Positions 1-11,519 of a stretch of 64,000 nucleotides of DNA are shown here, piece by piece. Source of the stretch: Gammaproteobacteria bacterium (lineage in GTDB: Bacteria > Pseudomonadota > Gammaproteobacteria > Steroidobacterales > Steroidobacteraceae). Positions within the stretch are counted from its first letter, which is position 1, and each line of letters starts with the position of its first letter. The DNA lies in assembly GCA_025350055.1 (NCBI GenBank), contig JANXYK010000028.1:30794-94793 (forward strand), in the 5' to 3' direction. Both the position numbers and the translations under genes were made by a program. The notes under the pieces were generated by a model, which saw only the letters and a program-made list of their open reading frames with translations, was not told the DNA's origin and made no database searches.

Positions 1-1340
1 TCGACCAGCTTGGTCTGTTGCCGCGCCAGCGCTCCCTGGTAGCGGCGCGCACTGTCGCCGCGATCGAGCAGCTCGCACACACCCTGCAGGCCATCGAGCA
101 GCTCGGCGGCCCAATCCTGCAGCGACACGGCGCGACCGTCGCGCTTCAGCATCAAACCTGGCGTGCGCCCGCGACGCGCCACCTGCAGCTGGTTGTGCTC
201 GAGCTCCTCGCGCTCGGTGGCGCCGATCGGCGGGCTCTCGCGCAGCAGGCATTGCGCGAGCAGCGCTTCGACGATGTGCAGCTGATCGGCGCAGGCGCCG
301 GTAGGCTCGAAGGCGCACAGGTCGAGTGAGCGCACTTCCACATACTCCACGCCGCCGCGCGCCAGCGCCGTGCTCTGCGATTCGCCCACGCCCGGCACGC
401 GCTTGGGCCGGATGCTGCTGTAGAACTCATTGTCGATCTGCAGCACGTTGGCATTGAGCTGCCGGTACTCGCCATCGACGAGCACACCCAACGCCGCAAA
501 CGGCGGATGCAGGGTGTGCGTGGCGCGCCGCAGGTCGCGCAGGTATTCCTCGAGCGCATTGAGCGAAACCTCGAAGCCCGCCTGGTTGCGATTGCGATAG
601 CCCAGGTCGCTCATGCGGAGCGAGGTCGCATAGGGCAGATGCAAGGTGGATGCATCGAGCGGCTGCAACTCGGGGTCGCTGCGATCCTGCATGAAGCTGC
701 GACACAGCGCCGGCGAGTTGCCAAACAGGTACAGCACCAGCCAGCCGTGGCGGCGGAAATTGCGCAGCAGATCGAAATAGGCGCGCGACATGAAGGCCGC
801 ATCGGCCTGGCGCGCTTCGCACACCTCGGCCCACAGCGGCCAGAACTGCGCCGGGAATGAAAAATTGAAATGCGCGCCGGCGATCGCCTGCATCAGGCCG
901 CCATAGCGGGTCTGCAGGCCGCGCCGGTAGACCTCCTTGAACTTGCCGCGGTGCGAGCGGCCGTAGCGCGCGATCGGAACCTCGTGTTCGCCGGCGATCT
1001 CGCCGGGCATCGAGGCCGCCCACAGCAGCTCATCGTCCAGGTGAGGGTAGACAAAATGATGCAGGTCGCTGAGGTACTGCAGCAGCGCTGCATTGTCGGT
1101 GAAGGTGGGCGTGACCAGCTCGAGCAGCGACTCGGAATAATCGGTAGTGATGTGCGGATTGGTCAGCGTGGCGCCCAGCGCCTGCGGATGTCCGTGCGAG
1201 GAAACGCGCCCGCGCGGCGTGACCCGCAGCGTCTCGCGCTCAAGGCCGCGCTTGCCGCCGGCCAGCACGCCGCTCGCGCGGCTGTTGACCAGGGCCGCCA
1301 GCCGACGCTCGAATACGCGGTCGATCGCCGCACGCACCAT
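1..1340 (-). CDS. gshA: Glutamate--cysteine ligase, 5' part (runs off window start)
   Basis: Makes gamma-glutamylcysteine from glutamate, cysteine and ATP, the first step of cytosolic glutathione synthesis. The frame stays open from an ATG at 1340 to the window edge, giving about 446 residues; the E. coli enzyme is 518, so the C-terminus lies outside. Visible family signatures are GGKRGLERETLRV near residue 27, YSESLLELVTP near residue 69 and HFNFSFPAQFWPLW in the first third, all typical of the proteobacterial type-1 GshA ATP-grasp-like fold. A GAGGAG ribosome-binding site lies about 5 bases before the ATG. It is transcribed divergently from the thiolase gene across a 137-base gap. Confidence 0.93.
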   Translation of the reverse strand, partial: MVRAAIDRVFERRLAALVNSRASGVLAGGKRGLERETLRVTPRGRVSSHGHPQALGATLTNPHITTDYSESLLELVTPTFTDNAALLQYLSDLHHFVYPHLDDELLWAASMPGEIAGEHEVPIARYGRSHRGKFKEVYRRGLQTRYGGLMQAIAGAHFNFSFPAQFWPLWAEVCEARQADAAFMSRAYFDLLRNFRRHGWLVLYLFGNSPALCRSFMQDRSDPELQPLDASTLHLPYATSLRMSDLGYRNRNQAGFEVSLNALEEYLRDLRRATHTLHPPFAALGVLVDGEYRQLNANVLQIDNEFYSSIRPKRVPGVGESQSTALARGGVEYVEVRSLDLCAFEPTGACADQLHIVEALLAQCLLRESPPIGATEREELEHNQLQVARRGRTPGLMLKRDGRAVSLQDWAAELLDGLQGVCELLDRGDSARRYQGALARQQTKLV

Positions 1341-1477
1341 CCAACTCCTCGCCACCCTTAAGGATTTTGCATCTTGCCCGGCGTGGGCACCGTGCACAAT
1401 GCCCGGCAAGGTGGCATCCTACGGGGCTGCGGCCGCACGCTGCGGCATGTCCTCATAACGTTGATTGGGAGGCCCCT

Positions 1478-2770
1478 ATGCTGGTCGGAACTACCCCGCG
1501 GCGCGTCGCCATCGTTGCCAGCAGCCGTATCCCCTTCGCGCGCTCGCATGGCGCCTATGCCAGCCAGACCAACCAGGACCTGCTGACCGCCGCGCTGCGC
1601 GCCCTGGTCGAGCGCTGCCGCCTGCAGGGCCAGCGGCTGGGGGATGTGATCGGCGGCGCCGTGATCAAGCACAGCAAGGATTTCAACCTGGTGCGTGAAT
1701 CGCTGCTTTCCACCGGGCTCGACCCGCAGACGCCGGGACTCGATATCCAGCGCGCCTGCGGCACCAGCCTCGAGGCGGCGATCCTCATCGGCAACAAGAT
1801 CGCGCTCGGCCAGATCGATTCCGGCATCGCCTGCGGCGTGGATACGGTCAGCGATCCGCCGGTGGTGTTCCCGAATTCCTTCCGCCAGCTGCTGCTGCAG
1901 AGCTATCGCGGCCGCAGCTTCAGCGCACGTCTGGCGCCGTGGTTCAAGCTGCGCCCGCGCGACCTGAAACCGGTGCTGCCCGGCGTGATCGAGCCGCGCA
2001 CGGGGCTCTCGATGGGCCAGGCCTGCGAGCAGATGGTCAAGACCTGGAAAATCAGCCGCGCCGAGCAGGATCGCGTTGCCTACGAAAGCCATTTCAAGGC
2101 GGCGGCGGCCTGGAAGGAAGGCTTTTACGACGATCTGGTCGTGCCGCATGTGGGCCTGGCGCGCGACAACAATGTGCGTGCCGAAGCCACGGTGGAGAAA
2201 CTCGGCACGCTCCGCCCGGTATTCGACACCAGCGGCTCGGGCACGCTCACGGCCGGCAACAGTACGCCGCTCACCGATGGCGCGGCAGCCGTGTTGCTCG
2301 CCTCGGAGGAATGGGCGCGCGCGCACAACCTGCCGATCATGGCCTACCTGCGCGCCGGCAAGACCTGGGCGGTCGATTTCGCCACCGGCCACGAAGGGCT
2401 GCTGATGGCGCCGGCCTACGCGGCTTCGGCGATGCTCTCCGATGTCGGACTGGCGCTGCAGGAATTCGACTACTACGAACTGCACGAGGCCTTTGCCGCG
2501 CAGATGCTGTGCACGCTGAAAGCCTGGGAATCGACCGACTTCTGCCGCGATCGACTGGGTCGCAGTGCGCCGCTGGGTTCGGTGACGCCCTCGAAGATCA
2601 ACGTGAAGGGCGGCAGCGTCGCGCTCGGCCATCCTTTCGGCGCGACCGGCGCGCGTATCCTGGGTGCGCTGGCCAAGATCCTCGCCAACGACGCGCAATC
2701 GCGCCGCGGACTCATCTCGGTATGCACGGCCGGCGGCATGGGCGTCACCGCGATCGTCGAGCGCAGCTGA
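1478..2770 (+). CDS. Acetyl-CoA C-acyltransferase (thiolase, FadI-like)
   Basis: A 430-residue thiolase that cleaves 3-ketoacyl-CoA with CoA, or condenses acyl-CoAs in reverse. The nucleophile is Cys94 in [10 protein letters not shown], followed by His336 in ELHEAFAAQ, His385 in [11 protein letters not shown] and Cys416 in CTAGGMG. HEAF in place of the NEAF of biosynthetic thiolases points to the FadI/trifunctional-protein type that works on longer chains. The start was chosen because TTGGGAGG precedes the ATG by about 5 bases; the reading frame extends further upstream, but that stretch is not thiolase-like. It is first in a compact plus-strand gene run and its stop overlaps the next start by one base. 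Confidence 0.9.
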   Translation: MLVGTTPRRVAIVASSRIPFARSHGAYASQTNQDLLTAALRALVERCRLQGQRLGDVIGGAVIKHSKDFNLVRESLLSTGLDPQTPGLDIQRACGTSLEAAILIGNKIALGQIDSGIACGVDTVSDPPVVFPNSFRQLLLQSYRGRSFSARLAPWFKLRPRDLKPVLPGVIEPRTGLSMGQACEQMVKTWKISRAEQDRVAYESHFKAAAAWKEGFYDDLVVPHVGLARDNNVRAEATVEKLGTLRPVFDTSGSGTLTAGNSTPLTDGAAAVLLASEEWARAHNLPIMAYLRAGKTWAVDFATGHEGLLMAPAYAASAMLSDVGLALQEFDYYELHEAFAAQMLCTLKAWESTDFCRDRLGRSAPLGSVTPSKINVKGGSVALGHPFGATGARILGALAKILANDAQSRRGLISVCTAGGMGVTAIVERS

Positions 2771-3159
2771 TGCCGCGACAGAATTTTTCTTCCGGCGCGA
2801 GCTGGGAGCCGATCGTCGGCTACTCGCGCGCGGTGCGCGTCGGCGACTACCTGCATGTGTCGGGCACGACGGCCACCGGGCCCGACGGCAAGATCGTTGG
2901 CATCAATGATGCGGCCGCACAGACGCGCCAGACGCTGGCGAATATCGGCGCGGCGCTAGCCAAGGCCGGCGCCAGCTTCGAACAGGTGGTGCGCACGCGC
3001 ATCTACGTGGTAAACATCGCCGACTGGGAACAGATTGGCCGCGCGCACGGCGCGGTGTTCGGCAACATCCGCCCGGCCACCGCGATGGTCGAGGTCAGCC
3101 GGCTGATCTCGCCCGAGATGCTGGTCGAGATCGAGGCCGACGCCTGGCTTGGAGCCTGA
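2770..3159 (+). CDS. RidA/YjgF/Rid-family protein
   Basis: A 129-residue single-domain Rid protein (trimeric chorismate-mutase-like fold in the family). Family features are [12 protein letters not shown] near residue 23, [12 protein letters not shown] and the C-terminal block ending VEIEADAWL. In RidA enamine/imine deaminases the C-terminal block reads PARSCVEVARL with a catalytic Arg; here it is [11 protein letters not shown] with Thr, so classical 2-aminoacrylate deaminase activity is doubtful and it probably belongs to another Rid subgroup. The ATG shares one base with the thiolase stop, implying translational coupling, and the next gene starts 5 bases after its stop. Confidence 0.87.
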   Translation: MPRQNFSSGASWEPIVGYSRAVRVGDYLHVSGTTATGPDGKIVGINDAAAQTRQTLANIGAALAKAGASFEQVVRTRIYVVNIADWEQIGRAHGAVFGNIRPATAMVEVSRLISPEMLVEIEADAWLGA

Positions 3160-3163
3160 AGCG

Positions 3164-3829
3164 ATGGCGCGCTGGGAAACGCTGATGGCGCGCGACGGGC
3201 ACGAGTTCGCTGCCTACCTCGCACCCGCTCAGGGTACGCCGCGCGGCGCGATCGTGGTGCTGCAGGAAATCTTCGGCGTCAATGAACACATCCGCGGCGT
3301 GGTCGAGCAGTACGCAGCGGCGGGCTTTCTCAGCATCGCGCCGGCGCTGTTCGATCGCATTGGCCGCAATATCGAACTCGGCTACGAGCCGCGCGATGTC
3401 GAGCTCGCGCGCGGCTACATGCTGCAGATCGAGCGCGCCAAGAGCCTGCTGGACATTTCCGCCGCGATCAACGTGGTGAAGCATGCCGGCAAGGTGGCCA
3501 CCGTCGGCTACTGTTGGGGCGGGCAACTGAGCTGGGTGAGCGCCGGGCAGCTGCCGGTCAATGCTGCGGTCGGCTATTACTCCAGCCGCCTGTGGGAAGT
3601 GATGGATCGCCTGCCCGCCTGCCCGATGCTGCTGCACTTCGGCGAGCAGGATGCCGGCATTCCGCTCGAGCGCGTGGAGGCCGTGCGTGCAGCCTTCCCG
3701 CAGGGCACTTACTATCTGTATCCCGCCGGCCACGGCTTCAATTGCAACGCACGCGCTGCCTACCACGCGCCGAGTGCGGCACTGGCCTGGCAGCGTACCC
3801 AGGATTTCCTCAAGACCCACATAGGCTGA
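3164..3829 (+). CDS. Dienelactone hydrolase family protein
   Basis: A 221-residue alpha/beta hydrolase of the dienelactone hydrolase family, which opens lactone or ester bonds with a Cys-Asp-His triad. The likely triad is Cys117 in VGYCWGGQ, Asp163 in EQDAGIP and His190 in YPAGHGF. ATG at 3164 is preferred over an in-frame TTG at 3149 because GGAG at 3150-3153 is correctly spaced for the ATG and because the TTG would overlap the preceding gene. It sits 4 bases after the RidA-like gene and 6 bases before gabD. The true substrate cannot be read from the sequence. Confidence 0.87.
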   Translation: MARWETLMARDGHEFAAYLAPAQGTPRGAIVVLQEIFGVNEHIRGVVEQYAAAGFLSIAPALFDRIGRNIELGYEPRDVELARGYMLQIERAKSLLDISAAINVVKHAGKVATVGYCWGGQLSWVSAGQLPVNAAVGYYSSRLWEVMDRLPACPMLLHFGEQDAGIPLERVEAVRAAFPQGTYYLYPAGHGFNCNARAAYHAPSAALAWQRTQDFLKTHIG

Positions 3830-3835
3830 TCGATC

Positions 3836-5296
3836 ATGCAACTGACTGACAACTCGCTGCTGCGCAACCAGTGCTACATCAATGGCAAGTGGCTGGGCGA
3901 TGAGCGCGGCCGCAGCAGCGAAGTGCGCAATCCCGCCAGCGGCGAGCTCGTGGGCACCGTGCCGCAGATGGATGGCGCGGCGACGCGCGCCGCCATCGAA
4001 GCCGCGGCGGCAGCTTTTCCCGCCTGGGCGGCGCGAACCGCCGGCGCACGCGCGCAAATATTGCGTCGCTGGTTCGAACTCACGATGGCGAACCAGAAAG
4101 ATCTCGCGACGCTGATGACCGCCGAGCAGGGCAAGCCGCTCGCCGAAGCCATGGGCGAGATCGCCTACGCCGCGGCCTACATCGAGTGGTTTGCCGAGGA
4201 AGCGCGGCGCGTGTACGGCGAGATCATCCCGGGGCATCAGGTCGACAAGCGCATCCTGGTGCTGCGCCAGCCGGTCGGCGTGGTCGCCGCGATCACACCG
4301 TGGAATTTTCCCGCGGCGATGATCACGCGCAAGGCCGCGCCTGCGCTCGCCGCCGGTTGCACCTTCATCGTCAAGCCCGCAGGGCAGACGCCACTCTCGG
4401 CGCTGGCAATGGCCGAACTCGCTGCGCGCGCCGGCGTGCCGGCCGGCGTGTTCAATGTGATCACTGGCGGCGCACGCGAGATCGGCGCCGAGCTCACCAG
4501 CAACATGACGGTGCGAAAGCTCACTTTCACCGGCTCGACCGAAGTCGGTCGGGTACTGATGGCGCAGAGCGCACCCACTTTGAAGAAGCTGTCGATGGAA
4601 CTGGGTGGCAATGCGCCCTTCATCGTGTTCGACGATGCCGACCTCGATGCCGCAGTACAAGGCGCGCTGGTCTGCAAATATCGCAATACCGGCCAGACCT
4701 GCGTGTGCGCCAACCGCCTGCTGGTGCAGGATTCCGTGTACGACGACTTCGAGGCGCGCCTGCGCCGCGCGGTGAGTGCACTGCGCGTGGGCGACGGACT
4801 CAAGGGCGTCACCGACGTCGGTCCGCTGATCGATGCCAAGGCCATGGCCAAGGTGGAAGAACACATCAAGGATGCGCGCGCCAAGGGCGGCAAGGTCACA
4901 CTCGGCGGCAAGCCGCATGCGCTCGGCGGCACCTTCTTTGAGCCGACCATCATCAGCGGCGCCAACAGCAGCATGCTGGTGGCGCGCGAGGAAACCTTCG
5001 GCCCGGTGGCGCCGCTGTTCCACTTCAAGGATGAGGCCGAAGCAGTGCACATGGCGAATGACACCGAGTTCGGGCTCGCCTCCTATCTGTACACCCGCGA
5101 TCTGGCACGCGCCTTCCGCGTCTCGGAAGCGCTCGAATACGGCATCGTCGGGCTCAACACCGGTATCATTTCCAGCGAGGTCGCGCCTTTCGGCGGCGTC
5201 AAGCAATCAGGTTTCGGACGCGAGGGCTCGCGCCACGGCATCCTCGATTACACCGAACTGAAATACATCTGCGTCGGCGGCATTGCGCCGGCTTGA
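3836..5296 (+). CDS. gabD: Succinate-semialdehyde dehydrogenase (GabD-like)
   Basis: A 486-residue aldehyde dehydrogenase, close to the 482 residues of E. coli GabD. It oxidises succinate semialdehyde, or a similar omega-aldehyde acid, to the acid with NAD(P)+. TPWNFPAAM near residue 154 is the coenzyme-binding motif, Glu255 in SMELGGNAPF the general base and Cys289 in GQTCVCANR the nucleophile, with the second family Cys two residues on. The C-terminus FGGVKQSGFGREG is typical of GabD/SSADH. Its place after the thiolase, Rid and hydrolase genes suggests one catabolic operon, but the pathway is not identifiable. Confidence 0.9.
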   Translation: MQLTDNSLLRNQCYINGKWLGDERGRSSEVRNPASGELVGTVPQMDGAATRAAIEAAAAAFPAWAARTAGARAQILRRWFELTMANQKDLATLMTAEQGKPLAEAMGEIAYAAAYIEWFAEEARRVYGEIIPGHQVDKRILVLRQPVGVVAAITPWNFPAAMITRKAAPALAAGCTFIVKPAGQTPLSALAMAELAARAGVPAGVFNVITGGAREIGAELTSNMTVRKLTFTGSTEVGRVLMAQSAPTLKKLSMELGGNAPFIVFDDADLDAAVQGALVCKYRNTGQTCVCANRLLVQDSVYDDFEARLRRAVSALRVGDGLKGVTDVGPLIDAKAMAKVEEHIKDARAKGGKVTLGGKPHALGGTFFEPTIISGANSSMLVAREETFGPVAPLFHFKDEAEAVHMANDTEFGLASYLYTRDLARAFRVSEALEYGIVGLNTGIISSEVAPFGGVKQSGFGREGSRHGILDYTELKYICVGGIAPA

Positions 5297-5308
5297 GGCC
5301 GACGAGGC

Positions 5309-6274
5309 ATGCTCGGCGTACTCACAGTCAACACCGGCACGCCGGCGGCGCCGAGCGCCGCTGGCGTGCGGCAGTTCCTCAAGCGGTTCCTCGCCGATCC
5401 GCGCGTGGTGGAGCTGCCGCGCGTACTGTGGCTGCCGCTGCTGCGCGGCGTGATATTGCCGCTGCGCTCGCCGCGCAGCGCGCGCAATTACCAGCGCATC
5501 TGGATGGACGAAGGCTCACCGCTGGCGGTGTACTCGCGCCAGTTGCACAGCGCGCTGGCGGAGGAGCTCAAGGCCCGGCGCGGTGCCGAAGTGGTCGTAG
5601 AGAGTGCGTTCCTGTATTCAGAGCCGCAGATTGCCGCAGCGCTGCAGCGCCTGCGCAAGGCCGGCGCGCTCGACATCGTGGTGCTGCCGCTGTTTCCGCA
5701 GACCAGTGGCACCACCACCGGCGCGGTGTACGACCAGGTGGCCGCGGCACTGCGTGATTGCCGTGAGCTGCCCACGCTGCGCCTGATCAGCAACTATCAC
5801 AACGATGCGGGCTACATCCAGGTGCTGGCCGCCAGCGTGCGCGCGCACTGGCACGTCCAAGGTCGCAGCACGCACCTGTTGATGTCCTTCCACGGCATAC
5901 CCGAGCGCTGCGTGCAGCAGGGCGACCCTTACGAATGCCACTGCCGCTCCACTGCCGATTTGCTGGCGAAGGAACTGGGGCTCGATGCCAAGGCCTGGTC
6001 CCTGAGTTTCCAGTCACGCTTTGGCAACGCGCGTTGGCTGACACCAGCCACCGACAAGACGCTGGCGGAACTGCCTGCGCGCGGCGTGCGCGAGCTGACG
6101 CTGGTGTGCCCCGGCTTCGCGGTCGACTGCCTCGAGACGCTGGAAGAAATCGCCATCGGCGGTCGGGAGAGCTTCCTGCATGCCGGCGGCCTGCACTTCA
6201 GCTACGTGCCGGCGCTCAACGGCTCGGCGGCACACGCGCGCGTGCTGGCGCAGCTGTGCGCGCCTGCTGCGTAG
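5309..6274 (+). CDS. hemH: Ferrochelatase
   Basis: Inserts Fe2+ into protoporphyrin IX, the last step of protoheme synthesis, at the inner face of the cytoplasmic membrane. The 321-residue protein starts MLGVLTVNTGTP (the family LLVNLGTP motif) and carries the catalytic His195 in MSFHGIPER and the conserved Glu near residue 276 in CLETLEE. The GDPYECHC segment sits where family members vary. A GAGG ribosome-binding site precedes the ATG closely. It lies 12 bases after gabD and one base before the VOC gene, so heme synthesis is embedded in an otherwise catabolic gene run. Confidence 0.93.
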   Translation: MLGVLTVNTGTPAAPSAAGVRQFLKRFLADPRVVELPRVLWLPLLRGVILPLRSPRSARNYQRIWMDEGSPLAVYSRQLHSALAEELKARRGAEVVVESAFLYSEPQIAAALQRLRKAGALDIVVLPLFPQTSGTTTGAVYDQVAAALRDCRELPTLRLISNYHNDAGYIQVLAASVRAHWHVQGRSTHLLMSFHGIPERCVQQGDPYECHCRSTADLLAKELGLDAKAWSLSFQSRFGNARWLTPATDKTLAELPARGVRELTLVCPGFAVDCLETLEEIAIGGRESFLHAGGLHFSYVPALNGSAAHARVLAQLCAPAA

Positions 6275-6275
6275 A

Positions 6276-7013
6276 ATGTTCGGTCGCTTCCTCGAGATCA
6301 GCCTGGCGAGCGCCGATATCGCCGCTTCGGTGCAGTTCTACGAACGACTGGGTTTCACGCAGCTCACCGCCAACGATTCCTGGGCGCATCCCTATGGCGT
6401 GCTCACCGATGGTCACGTCTGCCTCGGCGTGCATCAGCGCAGCGAGCGCGCGCACGGCGCGAATGCCACCACGCCGGTGCTCAGCTTCGTGTTGCCGGAA
6501 CTCGCCGCCCACGCAAGGGCCCTGAGCGAGCGCGGCTTCGAAGCGCGCAGTGCGCTGCTGGGCGAGACTGATTTCCATCAACTGCACCTCAGCGATCCGG
6601 CCGGACAGGACATCACGCTGCTCGAGGCGCGCACCTTTTCCCCGGCGTTGCGCCGGCAACGCGAATCGCTGTGCGGCTGGTTCTCCGCCTACAGCATGCC
6701 GGCACTGGGCAATGAAGCGGTGCGCGGATTCTGGGAGCGGGTCGGATTCGTGGCGCTGGACGAGCAGGAGCAACCGCTGCCGAACCTGCCACTGGTCAGC
6801 GACCATCTTTCGCTGGCGCTGCACGCCACGCGCGCCATGGCCGCGCCGATGCTGGTGTTCACCGATCCGGCCATGGCCGAAAAACTCGCGCTCCTCGATG
6901 CGGCTGGCATCGAGCGCTCGGCTGAACTGCCGCGCGGACTCGATCGCAACAGCAATGCGCTGCTGGAAGCGCCGGAAGGCACGCTGCTGTTGCTGCTGGC
7001 CGGCGAACCCTGA
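6276..7013 (+). CDS. VOC (glyoxalase/bleomycin-resistance) family protein
   Basis: A 245-residue protein with two vicinal-oxygen-chelate modules. The first (residues 1-115) opens FLEISLASADIAASVQFYERLGF, the usual VOC signature, and ends SDPAGQDITLLEA; the second, after PALGNEAVRGFWERVGF near residue 150, is more diverged. VOC proteins include glyoxalase I, dioxygenases and metal-free binding proteins; the substrate is not evident. The ATG at 6276 lies one base beyond the hemH stop, so it is the last gene of the run starting at 1478. Confidence 0.85.
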   Translation: MFGRFLEISLASADIAASVQFYERLGFTQLTANDSWAHPYGVLTDGHVCLGVHQRSERAHGANATTPVLSFVLPELAAHARALSERGFEARSALLGETDFHQLHLSDPAGQDITLLEARTFSPALRRQRESLCGWFSAYSMPALGNEAVRGFWERVGFVALDEQEQPLPNLPLVSDHLSLALHATRAMAAPMLVFTDPAMAEKLALLDAAGIERSAELPRGLDRNSNALLEAPEGTLLLLLAGEP

Positions 7014-7040
7014 CGCAACGCTTGATCGCGTCGGCCGCGC

Positions 7041-7775
7041 TCAGGGCGCGCGACGCGCCACGATCTCGAAGCGCGCGGCAACGCGATCGGCCACGCGCAA
7101 CGCGCCAAGCAGCGCGCTGTACGGCTCCAGGCCCAGATCAGTCTGGTTGAACTCCACATTGCCGGTGGCACGCAATTCGCCACCACTGTGCTGCCACTGC
7201 ACCGGCACCGTCAGCAATGACTGGTGATCGCGCAGCTGCACCTGGAACTCGATCGAGGTCAGCGTGCCCTGCTGCCTGATCGAGTGCGAGCGCAGGCTGA
7301 TCATCGGATAGTGCGCGGCATCGAGCTGGCGCTCGCCGAGCATGTGCTCGCGGGTGCCGCTACGCGCATCATCGTCCAGCGGGTCTGAGAACTCAGCGCC
7401 CGCACGCGCGCGCTCAGCCGGATCATCGACCAGCAGCGCCGCGGCGGGGATATCGAGCTCGACCCGCGACTGCTTGAGCTGCGCCTGCAACCACACCTGG
7501 CCCTGTAGTTGCTGCGCAACGATCACATGTGTGTGACCGAGCCGCGCCAGCGCGCCATCGGCACGCAACTGCAACCAGATGTGGGATGCGGCCGGATCGA
7601 TGCTCCAGTGCTGCGCGCCTTCGGGCGCCGCACCCGCGGCCGCACTCGCGGTGCCCTGCGAGGGTGGCGGCGTCCGGCAGGCCGCGAGCGCCGCCAGCAA
7701 CAACAGCGGGAGCAGCCGCTCGATGCGCATCGGCCGCGCGGCGCGCGTGGGTCGCGCGGCGCATCGACCGTTCAT
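7041..7775 (-). CDS. YceI-type lipoprotein
   Basis: A 244-residue precursor; the first residues are basic, followed by a hydrophobic stretch ending in the lipobox LAAC near residue 33, so it is probably a lipoprotein. The mature part WSIDPAASHIWLQLRADGALARLGHTHVI and the ending VEFNQTDLGLEPYSALLGALRVADRV fit the YceI lipocalin-like domain, whose members bind polyisoprenoid or other lipids. The ATG at 7775 overlaps the upstream stop as ATGA; a second ATG at 7730 would give a more typical signal peptide of about 18 residues, and either start is possible. It ends 27 bases from the convergent VOC gene. Confidence 0.82.
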   Translation of the reverse strand: MNGRCAARPTRAARPMRIERLLPLLLLAALAACRTPPPSQGTASAAAGAAPEGAQHWSIDPAASHIWLQLRADGALARLGHTHVIVAQQLQGQVWLQAQLKQSRVELDIPAAALLVDDPAERARAGAEFSDPLDDDARSGTREHMLGERQLDAAHYPMISLRSHSIRQQGTLTSIEFQVQLRDHQSLLTVPVQWQHSGGELRATGNVEFNQTDLGLEPYSALLGALRVADRVAARFEIVARRAP

Positions 7776-8786
7776 GCCGGCACAGCCGCGCCCTGCGTGG
7801 CGCCGACCGGTGCTGCGACAACCGGCGTAGCCCCGCCAAGCACCGTCAGGAAGCGCGCACGCTCGATGTTGCCACCGGAGAGCACGACCGCGACCTTGCG
7901 CCCTGCCATGCGGCTGCGCTCGTGCATCAGGGCCGCCAGCGGCGCCGCGCCTGCGCCTTCGACCAGCTGATGCGTATCGTCGAAGTAGTGACGCATGGCC
8001 TCGGCGATGGCATCTTCGCTGACTTCCAGCACGCGCGCCGCGCCACGGCAGATGCTGGCCACCGCCTGTTCACTGGGCTCGCGCGTCGCGAGGCCATCCG
8101 CAAAAGTGAGGGCGCTGCTGGTGGCCACCACCTTGCCCGCCGCAAATGAGCGCGCCGTGGCCGGTGCGTTGGCAGCGCTGACGCCGATGATCTCGGTCTT
8201 GAGCCCCAGCAGGTCGCGTACTGCGATCAATCCGCAGATACCCGATCCCATGCCGACGCCTACGTAGACCGCATCGAGCTCACCCGCCGCACGGAACAGT
8301 TCCAATGCATAGCTGGCGACGCCCAACACCAGATCAGGATGGAACGAGGGCACGAAGTGCAGCTGCTGTGACGCCGCCATGCGAAAGGCCTCGTGCCTGG
8401 CATCGTCGAAGTCGCGGCCGAACTCGACCAGCTTCGCGCCCCAGGCCGCGATCGCGGAATTCTGGTCGGGCGAATTGCCGTGCGGCACATAGATGGTCGC
8501 CGGCATGCCAACACGCGAAGCCGCGTAGGCGATGGATTGTCCGTGATTGCCGCGTGTGGCACTGATGACACCCGCCGGTGCCGCGCCGCCATCGCGCAGG
8601 CGCGTCAGATGCACCAGCCCGCCGCGCACCTTGAAGGCGCCGGTGGGCGTGTGGTTCTCGCATTTCACCCATACCGTACAGCCGGCGCGACGGCTGAGCT
8701 TGGGCCACTGATGCTGCGGCGTGGCCGGAAAATGCTTGTAGACCAGCGTGGCAGCGGCCTCGAGTTCGGCCAGCCCGAACGGGGAC

Positions 8787-8800
<14 letters not shown>
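7772..8800 (-). CDS. PLP-dependent threonine dehydratase-like enzyme
   Basis: A 342-residue fold-type II PLP enzyme of the serine/threonine dehydratase group. Lys57 in GAFKVRGG is the expected Schiff-base lysine; [14 protein letters not shown] is the substrate-binding asparagine loop, [11 protein letters not shown] the phosphate cup and VVLSGGN the C-terminal signature. There is no ACT regulatory domain, unlike biosynthetic IlvA, so a catabolic threonine/serine dehydratase or an amino-acid derivative lyase is more likely. The start is a GTG at 8800 that overlaps the acs 3' end by 14 bases, and the stop overlaps the next gene as ATGA, suggesting one transcript with acs. Confidence 0.87.
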
Positions 8801-11006
<2,206 letters not shown>

Positions 11007-11133
11007 GGTGCCCCCGGAGTCGCTTAGTGGGCCTTAGGATAACGCAGGGCTACGCATTCGTAATGCTACCTAACGCCATCCGCACCGCAGGTCATTTACA
11101 CTAAGCGCGAGTCTGAATCTGGAGAATCGGTCA

Positions 11134-11511
11134 ATGAACAAGAATCTTTCGCGCCGCGAGGCGTTGGCGAGCTTAGGGCTGGTGGCTGGCACCCTGATGG
11201 TGGCCTGCGGCGCGAACGCCGCGGATCCCAAGCCGAATGCTGCGGCCAAGCCCACGGCGCCTGCGCCTCCGGCGGCCGGCGCACTGCCGCACGTGCAGGC
11301 GGCCGATCCGCTGGCGGTAGCGCTGTCGTATCACGAGAGCGCCAAGTCGGTGGAAGCCGCGAAATTCCCGATGTACAAGCCCGAGCAGAAATGCTCCAAC
11401 TGCCTGCAGCTCAAGGGCACCGACGGCGAGGCCTGGCGGCCCTGCAATCTGTTCCCGGGCAAGCTGGTCAGCGCCGAGGGCTGGTGCAAGGTCTACATCA
11501 AGAAGGTCTGA
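11134..11511 (+). CDS. High-potential iron-sulfur protein (HiPIP)
   Basis: A 125-residue exported electron carrier with one 4Fe-4S cluster, working in the periplasm between the cytochrome bc1 level and reductases or oxidases. The cluster cysteines are Cys87 and Cys90 (KCSNC), Cys104 (RPCNLFPGK) and Cys118 (EGWCKVY), the standard HiPIP spacing. The N-terminus SRREALASLGLVAG is a twin-arginine signal, as expected for a protein folded around its cluster before export. A Pro/Ala-rich linker at about residues 31-50 separates signal and domain. GGAG lies about 10 bases before the ATG. It is divergent from acs across 127 bases. Confidence 0.9.
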   Translation: MNKNLSRREALASLGLVAGTLMVACGANAADPKPNAAAKPTAPAPPAAGALPHVQAADPLAVALSYHESAKSVEAAKFPMYKPEQKCSNCLQLKGTDGEAWRPCNLFPGKLVSAEGWCKVYIKKV

Positions 11512-11519
11512 ACGAGTGC

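Noticed and set aside
3095..5206. 703-codon minus-strand open frame
   Set aside because: Antisense of dienelactone hydrolase and gabD; no family motifs, and a common artefact at high GC.
11054..11066. GCATT-N3-AATGC palindrome between acs and the HiPIP gene
   Set aside because: Five-base arms are too short to distinguish from chance in a promoter region.
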